A stretch of 64,000 bases of DNA from Micromonospora humi (GTDB lineage: Bacteria > Actinomycetota > Actinomycetes > Mycobacteriales > Micromonosporaceae), in the NCBI RefSeq assembly GCF_900090105.1, contig NZ_FMDM01000005.1:372001-436000 (forward strand). The letters run 5' to 3'. Below the pieces are notes generated by a model. That model had not been told where the DNA came from. It saw only the letters and a program-made list of their open reading frames with translations, and did no database searches. Shown in pieces: positions 60,448 to 64,000 of the stretch; positions within the stretch are counted from its first letter, which is position 1; the number at the start of each line of letters is the position of its first letter. A program made the translations under genes and the position numbers.

Positions 60448-60855
60448 ATGTCCCGCGTCCAGCTCGCCCTGCGCGTGTCCGACCTCGAGGGCTCCGTGGC
60501 CTTCTACAGCAAGCTGTTCGGCGTCGAGCCGGCGAAGCGCCGCCCCGGCTACGCCAACTTCGCCGTCGAGAACCCGCCGCTGAAGCTCGTGCTCCTCGAA
60601 GGCGAGGCCGGCCGGCCCACCGTCATGGACCACCTCGGCGTCGAGGTCGCCAGCACCGACGAGGTGACCGCCGCCACCGGCCGCCTCACCGGCGCCGGTC
60701 TGATCACGCTCGAGGAGAACGACACCGAGTGCTGCTACGCGCTCCAGGACAAGGTCTGGGTGCGCGGGCCGGGCGACGAGCCGTGGGAGGTCTACACGGT
60801 GAAGGCCGACTCGCCGCAGCGGGAGAAGGCGGCGGAAGGCGCCTGCTGCTCCTGA
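60448..60855 (+). CDS. ArsI/CadI-family VOC metalloenzyme
   Basis: A 135-residue vicinal-oxygen-chelate protein. VQLALRVSDLEGSVAFYSKL, FGVEPAKRRPGYANFAVENP and MDHLGVEVASTDEV are family marks, and NDTECCYALQDKVWVRGPGD contains the Cys pair of ArsI, a C-As lyase that demethylates methylarsenite; CadI is the cadmium-induced relative. Three C-terminal residues are CCS. It is divergent from arsR, so it belongs to the arsenic regulon. Whether it cleaves organoarsenicals or binds metal cannot be told from sequence alone. Confidence 0.88.
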   Translation: MSRVQLALRVSDLEGSVAFYSKLFGVEPAKRRPGYANFAVENPPLKLVLLEGEAGRPTVMDHLGVEVASTDEVTAATGRLTGAGLITLEENDTECCYALQDKVWVRGPGDEPWEVYTVKADSPQREKAAEGACCS

Positions 60856-60867
60856 GCGGATACAGCA

Positions 60868-60901
60868 AGATCCCCACCGGCGTTTCGGCTGGTGGGGATC
60901 T
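60868..60901 (+). terminator. Hairpin terminator after arsI/cadI
   Basis: AGATCCCCACC and GGTGGGGATCT form an 11-bp perfect stem with a 12-base loop, 12 bases past the stop. Confidence 0.8.
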
Positions 60902-60924
60902 CTGTAGCCCGGCGAAAGGCTATG

Positions 60925-60998
60925 TGGCCAGGGGCGGGGTCGAACCGCCGACCTTCCGATTTTCAGTCGGACGCTCGTACCAACTGAGCTACCTGGCC
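60925..60998 (-). tRNA. tRNA-Phe (GAA)
   Basis: A 74-base cloverleaf read on the minus strand. Acceptor GGCCAGG pairs with CCTGGCC followed by discriminator A; D arm GCTC/GAGC; anticodon stem TCCGA/TCGGA around CTGAAAA, anticodon GAA; T arm GGCGG-TTCGACC-CCGCC. No CCA is encoded. Third of a Glu-Asp-Phe cluster transcribed leftward. Confidence 0.95.
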
Positions 60999-61074
60999 GT
61001 GGTGCTCGGCACATGCTACCGCACGGGCCGATACGCAGAACGCCGCGCATGATGTGCGCGGCGTTCTGCGCTTG

Positions 61075-61148
61075 CGGTCCTGACGGGACTTGAACCCGCG
61101 ACCTCCGCCTTGACAGGGCGGCGAGCACTCCAACTGCTCCACAGGACC
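61075..61148 (-). tRNA. tRNA-Asp (GTC)
   Basis: A 74-base cloverleaf on the minus strand. Acceptor GGTCCTG pairs with CAGGACC, discriminator G; anticodon stem CCGCC/GGCGG around CTGTCAA, anticodon GTC; T arm contains GGTTCAAGTCC. No CCA is encoded. Confidence 0.95.
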
Positions 61149-61181
61149 TGGCTGGTGTTGCAACCGGCGTGAGCCGGATCG

Positions 61182-61254
61182 TGCCCCCAACGGGATTCGA
61201 ACCCGTGCTACCGCCTTGAAAGGGCGGCGTCCTGGGCCGCTAGACGATGAGGGC
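61182..61254 (-). tRNA. tRNA-Glu (TTC)
   Basis: A 73-base cloverleaf on the minus strand. Acceptor GCCCTCA pairs with TGGGGGC including one T-G pair, discriminator A; anticodon stem CCGCC/GGCGG around CTTTCAA, anticodon TTC; T arm has GGGTTCGAATCCC. First of the three-tRNA cluster. Confidence 0.95.
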
Positions 61255-61314
61255 GGCCCCGCCATCATTGCACACTCGCAACTTCAAGCGGACTTGCTCC
61301 CATCCGGCCCCGCC

Positions 61315-61344
61315 GGAGGCATGAGAAGCATATGCCATGCCTCC
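61315..61344 (-). terminator. Hairpin terminator after the polysaccharide deacetylase
   Basis: GGAGGCATG and CATGCCTCC pair perfectly over 9 bases with a 12-base loop. It lies between the deacetylase stop at 61410 and the tRNA-Glu gene on the same strand. Confidence 0.65.
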
Positions 61345-61409
61345 TCGGACGACCAAACCGGTATGGCAGCAGGCGCATCGTCGGGAGAAGCTCCAGCTCA
61401 GTGGCGGTT

Positions 61410-62201
61410 TCACCGCAGCCGGACGATGCCGTACCGCCGCTTGAGATCCGGGATCAGGTGCCGGCAGGCGGCCATCGTCTGGGTCCGGTCGCCGCCTGCG
61501 TCGTGCATCAGCACGACCGATCCGTGGTGGCTGGCCGACTCCACCCGCTTGATGATCTTCTTGGCCGGCGGGTGGTCCCAGTCCTGCGGGTCCACGCTCC
61601 AGTGCAGCGGACGCAGCCCCAGCTGCCGGGCGACGGTGAGTTCCTCGGCCGTCCACCGGCCGCCGGGCTGCCGGAACCAGGTGATCGGCGCGTTCGGCGC
61701 GGCGGCGTGGATGGCCCGGTTCGTGCGTTCCAGGTCGGCCCGGATCTCGGCGAGCGGGCGCCGGCCGAGGTCCACGTCGTGCCGCCAGCTGTGGTTGCAG
61801 AGCTGGTGACCCTCGCGGACGATCTGGGCCACCAGCTCCGGGTGGCGCTTGGCCTGCCGGCCGACCACACAGAACGTCGCGGTGACGTGGGCCGCCCGGA
61901 GCTGGGCCAGAATCTGCGGCGTGTAGCGCGGGTCCGGCCCGTCGTCGAAGGTGAGCGCTACCCCGGGGCTCCCGCTGCGCCGGTGCAGCCCGGCCGGGAG
62001 CTTCTTGGGCAGCGGCCGCAGCTTCGGCTTGGCCGGCGGGGTGGTGCGGGTGGGCTTCGGTTTCGGGCTGGGGGTCGGTTTCGGCACGGCCGAGGCCGAC
62101 GGCGGGGCGGCGACCTTCTGCGGGGTCTTGCCCGGGCCGCCGCAGCCGGTGACGAGGAGCACCAGGCCGAGCGCGAACACCACAACGGTGCGTGGACGCA
62201 T
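61410..62201 (-). CDS. Polysaccharide deacetylase (NodB domain) lipoprotein
   Basis: A 263-residue exported enzyme. Signal peptide with lipobox LLVTGC (Cys20), a Pro/Lys-rich linker (KPTPSPKPKPTRTTPPAKPK), then a NodB homology domain: VALTFDDGPDPRYTPQIL (catalytic Asp pair), HQLCNHSWRHDVDLG (metal His pair), WFRQPGGRWTAEE and HWSVDPQDW, then VVLMHDAGG. It should remove acetyl groups from N-acetylglucosamine-type glycans of the wall or capsule. ATG 62201 has GGGAG upstream. It is the last gene before the tRNA cluster and 77 bp from the carotenoid regulator. Confidence 0.9.
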   Translation of the reverse strand: MRPRTVVVFALGLVLLVTGCGGPGKTPQKVAAPPSASAVPKPTPSPKPKPTRTTPPAKPKLRPLPKKLPAGLHRRSGSPGVALTFDDGPDPRYTPQILAQLRAAHVTATFCVVGRQAKRHPELVAQIVREGHQLCNHSWRHDVDLGRRPLAEIRADLERTNRAIHAAAPNAPITWFRQPGGRWTAEELTVARQLGLRPLHWSVDPQDWDHPPAKKIIKRVESASHHGSVVLMHDAGGDRTQTMAACRHLIPDLKRRYGIVRLR

Positions 62202-62278
62202 CTGTCGCTCCCGGAGGGGTCGGGTCAGACGGACTTTCCGACCGTAGTGGACGACACCCTCCGAGCGGGAGGCCCCCC

Positions 62279-63226
62279 TCAGCCCGCCGTCGACTGATCC
62301 AGCGAATCCCGGACCGCGACGGCCAGCGAGAGCGCCTCGGCCAGGTCGACCGGTCGGACCACTCCGGCCGGCAGGGAGTCGGCCCGCCAGCCCGGCCCGG
62401 CGGCGAGCGCCAGCAGTGGCCGGCGTGGAACGGCCAGCAGCGCGGCGAGCTGGTGCGGGTCGGCCGTGGCGCGGGTGTGGGACCAGAGCACCACGGCCGC
62501 CGGCCCGGTCCGGTTGACCGCCTCGACGAGGGCGGCCACCGGCACCCGGGCACCGAGCATCCGGTAGCTCACCCCGGCCTCGGCCAGCGCGGCGGCCAGC
62601 GCCTCGAGCGGCAGCGAGTGCTGCTCCTCGTCGGCGCAGGAGAGCAGGATCCGGGGCGGTCCGACGCTGGGATGCGCCCGGGCCACCGAGGCGAACGCCT
62701 CGGACACGCACCGCGACATGAGGTGTTCCACCTCGATCAGCCCGGCGGTGGCGGCGTGCCGTTCCCCGATGCCGGCGAGCACCGGCCGGAGCAGCCCCTC
62801 CCAGGTCGCCACCACGCCGTCCGTGGCCAGCGCGTCGGCGATGGTGCGACCGATCGTCACCGAGTCCAGTCGCATGGCGGCCCGGGCCAGGCCGCGGGCG
62901 ACCGGCCCGGCCCGGCCGACCGGAATGGTGGTGCCGCCGCCGTCCCGGACCGTGGGCACACCGGCCTTCAGCCCGAGCCGCTCGGGCGGCAGCACGGCCG
63001 GCGCCTGCCGGGCCCAGCGCGCCGCCTCGGCGGGCGCGATCCCCTCGGCGGTGAGCCGTCGCATGATCTCCAGGCGGGCGAGGTCGGCCGGCGTGTAGCG
63101 CCGGTGGTGACCCGGCACGTGTTCGCTGGGACCGAGGCCGTAGCGCTGGTGCCAGGTTCGCAGCGTGGTGACCGCCACACCCAGTCGGCGCGCGACGGCC
63201 CCCGCGCTCAGCGCCTCATCGGCCAC
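62279..63226 (-). CDS. MerR-family regulator with B12-binding-like domain (CarH/LitR-like)
   Basis: A 315-residue protein. The MerR helix-turn-helix is LSAGAVARRLGVAVTTLRTW with HQRYGLGPSEHVPGHHRRYT. The middle and C-terminal parts match the cobalamin-binding region of CarH/LitR light sensors: IEVEHLMSRCVSEAFASVAR (Glu-His pair) and LLSCADEEQHSLPLEALAAA (His where the lower axial ligand sits). The position of the Trp that packs against adenosylcobalamin in CarH appears to be His, and the ExHxxG motif ends in Pro. It overlaps idi by 11 bases and lies in a carotenoid locus, the usual CarH target. B12-based light sensing is likely but unproven. Confidence 0.78.
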   Translation of the reverse strand: MADEALSAGAVARRLGVAVTTLRTWHQRYGLGPSEHVPGHHRRYTPADLARLEIMRRLTAEGIAPAEAARWARQAPAVLPPERLGLKAGVPTVRDGGGTTIPVGRAGPVARGLARAAMRLDSVTIGRTIADALATDGVVATWEGLLRPVLAGIGERHAATAGLIEVEHLMSRCVSEAFASVARAHPSVGPPRILLSCADEEQHSLPLEALAAALAEAGVSYRMLGARVPVAALVEAVNRTGPAAVVLWSHTRATADPHQLAALLAVPRRPLLALAAGPGWRADSLPAGVVRPVDLAEALSLAVAVRDSLDQSTAG

Positions 63227-63836
63227 CCGACCGCTCCGGTGCCTCGGTGGCCGGCGCGCCGGACCGGGTCGGCCCGGCCGGCGTGCCCGACCGGGACGGC
63301 TGGGCCGGATGCAGCAGCCGGTTCACCACGCCCCCCAGCCAGGGTGCGTATGCGCGGGGGTCGGCGTCGAGGTCGGCCGACACCGCGCCCGGGTCGACCC
63401 AGCGCAGCTCGGCCACCTCGTCCGGGTCGGGCCGGAGGGCCACGTCGGCGGGGACGTCGGCACGCAGCACGTGGTCGTACTCGAACTCGACCCGGCCGGT
63501 GGCCGGGTCCTCGGCGTAGTAGAGGTAGACCCCCACCTCGGCCAGGTCGACCGGGTCGAGGCCGAGCTCCTCGGCGAGCCGACGGTTGGCCGCCTCGGTC
63601 AGCGACTGGCCGGGCAGCGGGTGCCCGCAGCAGGAGTTGGCCCAACGCAGCGGGAATCGGGTCTTGACCGCGGCCCGCTGCTGGAGCAGGACCCGACCGG
63701 CGGGGTCGACCAGGAGCACCGAGAAGGCCCGGTGCAGCCGGCCGGGCGGCTGGTGCGCGGTGGCCACGGTGGTCTCGCCGACCACCCGGCCGCCGTCGTC
63801 CACCAGCTCGACCAGGTGGTCCTCCCGTGCCGTCAC
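63216..63836 (-). CDS. idi: Isopentenyl-diphosphate delta-isomerase (type I)
   Basis: A 206-residue NUDIX-fold enzyme interconverting IPP and DMAPP for isoprenoid synthesis. The catalytic Cys is in RWANSCCGHPLPGQSLTEAA, the Glu in FEYDHVLRADVP; RLHRAFSVLLVDPAGRVLLQ and RLAEELGLDPVDL are typical. The last ~30 residues (PSRSGTPAGPTRSGAPATEA) are a low-complexity extension. GTG 63836 overlaps the phytoene desaturase stop as GTGA. It lies between crtI-type and CarH-like genes and so serves carotenoid supply. Confidence 0.94.
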   Translation of the reverse strand: MTAREDHLVELVDDGGRVVGETTVATAHQPPGRLHRAFSVLLVDPAGRVLLQQRAAVKTRFPLRWANSCCGHPLPGQSLTEAANRRLAEELGLDPVDLAEVGVYLYYAEDPATGRVEFEYDHVLRADVPADVALRPDPDEVAELRWVDPGAVSADLDADPRAYAPWLGGVVNRLLHPAQPSRSGTPAGPTRSGAPATEAPERSGGR

Positions 63837-64000
63837 GAGATGTGCCCGGTGATCCGGGAGGCGGCCAGCTTGCCGCTGATCAGCACCATCGGTACGCCCA
63901 CGCCGGGCTGGGTGCCGGAGCCGACGAAGACCACGTTGCCCAGCGTCCGGTGCAGGTTCGACGGGCGGAACGGGCCGGTCTGGAAGAGGCTGTGCGCGGC
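63833..64000 (-). CDS. crtI: Phytoene desaturase/carotenoid oxidoreductase (C-terminal fragment, cut by window edge)
   Basis: The last ~55 codons of a minus-strand gene running off the right edge: AHSLFQTGPFRPSNLHRTLG, NVVFVGSGTQPGVGVPMVLI, SGKLAASRITGHIS. The PGVGVPMVLISGK stretch is the C-terminal signature of CrtI-type desaturases. The stop overlaps the idi start, so they are co-transcribed. Which carotenoid it helps make depends on genes outside the window. Confidence 0.88.
   Translation of the reverse strand, partial: AAHSLFQTGPFRPSNLHRTLGNVVFVGSGTQPGVGVPMVLISGKLAASRITGHIS

Noticed and set aside
60963..61268. Open frame across the tRNA cluster
   Set aside because: It is a translation through three clear tRNA cloverleafs.

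Overview
The window is high-GC DNA with many GTG starts, and its gene content and synteny point to an actinomycete, most likely a member of the Micromonosporaceae (Micromonospora or a close relative). Pointers are the bldC neighbourhood (purF-purM-DUF3073-branched-chain amino-acid dehydrogenase-bldC), DUF3151 between class II aldolase and purA, SigE-type sigma factors, an htdX/fabG4/fadA2 locus laid out as in mycobacteria, and two families of short intergenic palindromes. The genus is an inference.

Layout. 1-4.9 kb: N-terminal part of a hen1 RNA 2'-O-methyltransferase, an LPxTG surface protein, a SigE-family sigma factor coupled to an LCP-domain membrane protein, and two small proteins. 5-15.2 kb: fbaA, a LOG-family protein, DUF3151, a proline-rich MinD-like ATPase, a degenerate diacylglycerol-kinase-like protein, purA, a palindrome-flanked AbiEi/DUF559 nuclease-like gene and purD. 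15.6-19.8 kb: lipid genes (acyl-CoA synthetase, acyl-CoA dehydrogenase, SCP2) divergent from a TetR regulator. 19.8-24.2 kb: DedA, then an unusual operon of NrtR-like NUDIX protein, kinase-like protein, VWA protein and a divergent adenylosuccinate-synthetase paralogue. 24.2-28 kb: htdX and fabG4 divergent from fadA2, sharing an operator with the TetR locus. 28-31.1 kb: a second sigma/anti-sigma pair and a secreted TNT toxin with a small downstream gene. 31.2-45.2 kb: purB, a YbjQ protein, a secreted S1 protease, purS-purQ-purL, a ComB-like gene, a large Gly/Tyr-rich membrane protein, a sterol-carrier-like gene, purF and purM.

45.3-46.7 kb is a two-gene RiPP cassette: a radical SAM/SPASM maturase and a 70-residue precursor carrying F-x-N and W-x-N cyclophane motifs. 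46.7-57.9 kb holds DUF3073, the amino-acid dehydrogenase, bldC, an F420-type oxidoreductase, a methyltransferase, an EF-hand-like protein, a beta-oxidation pair, a substrate-binding lipoprotein that appears circularly permuted, and several small actinobacterial families. 57.5-60.9 kb has a winged-helix regulator/membrane protein pair and an arsenic cluster (arsR, aquaporin, arsC, divergent from arsI/cadI). 60.9-61.3 kb has tRNA-Glu, tRNA-Asp and tRNA-Phe. 61.4-64 kb has a polysaccharide deacetylase lipoprotein and the start of a carotenoid locus (CarH-like MerR, idi, crtI).

Functionally, eight de novo purine genes (purA, D, B, S, Q, L, F, M) are scattered over 34 kb. Lipid activation/beta-oxidation genes form several small units, two of which share a predicted operator. 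At least ten palindromic elements of two families sit mostly at gene 3' ends, and one lies in frame inside htdX. No insertion sequence, prophage, CRISPR array or rRNA was seen.
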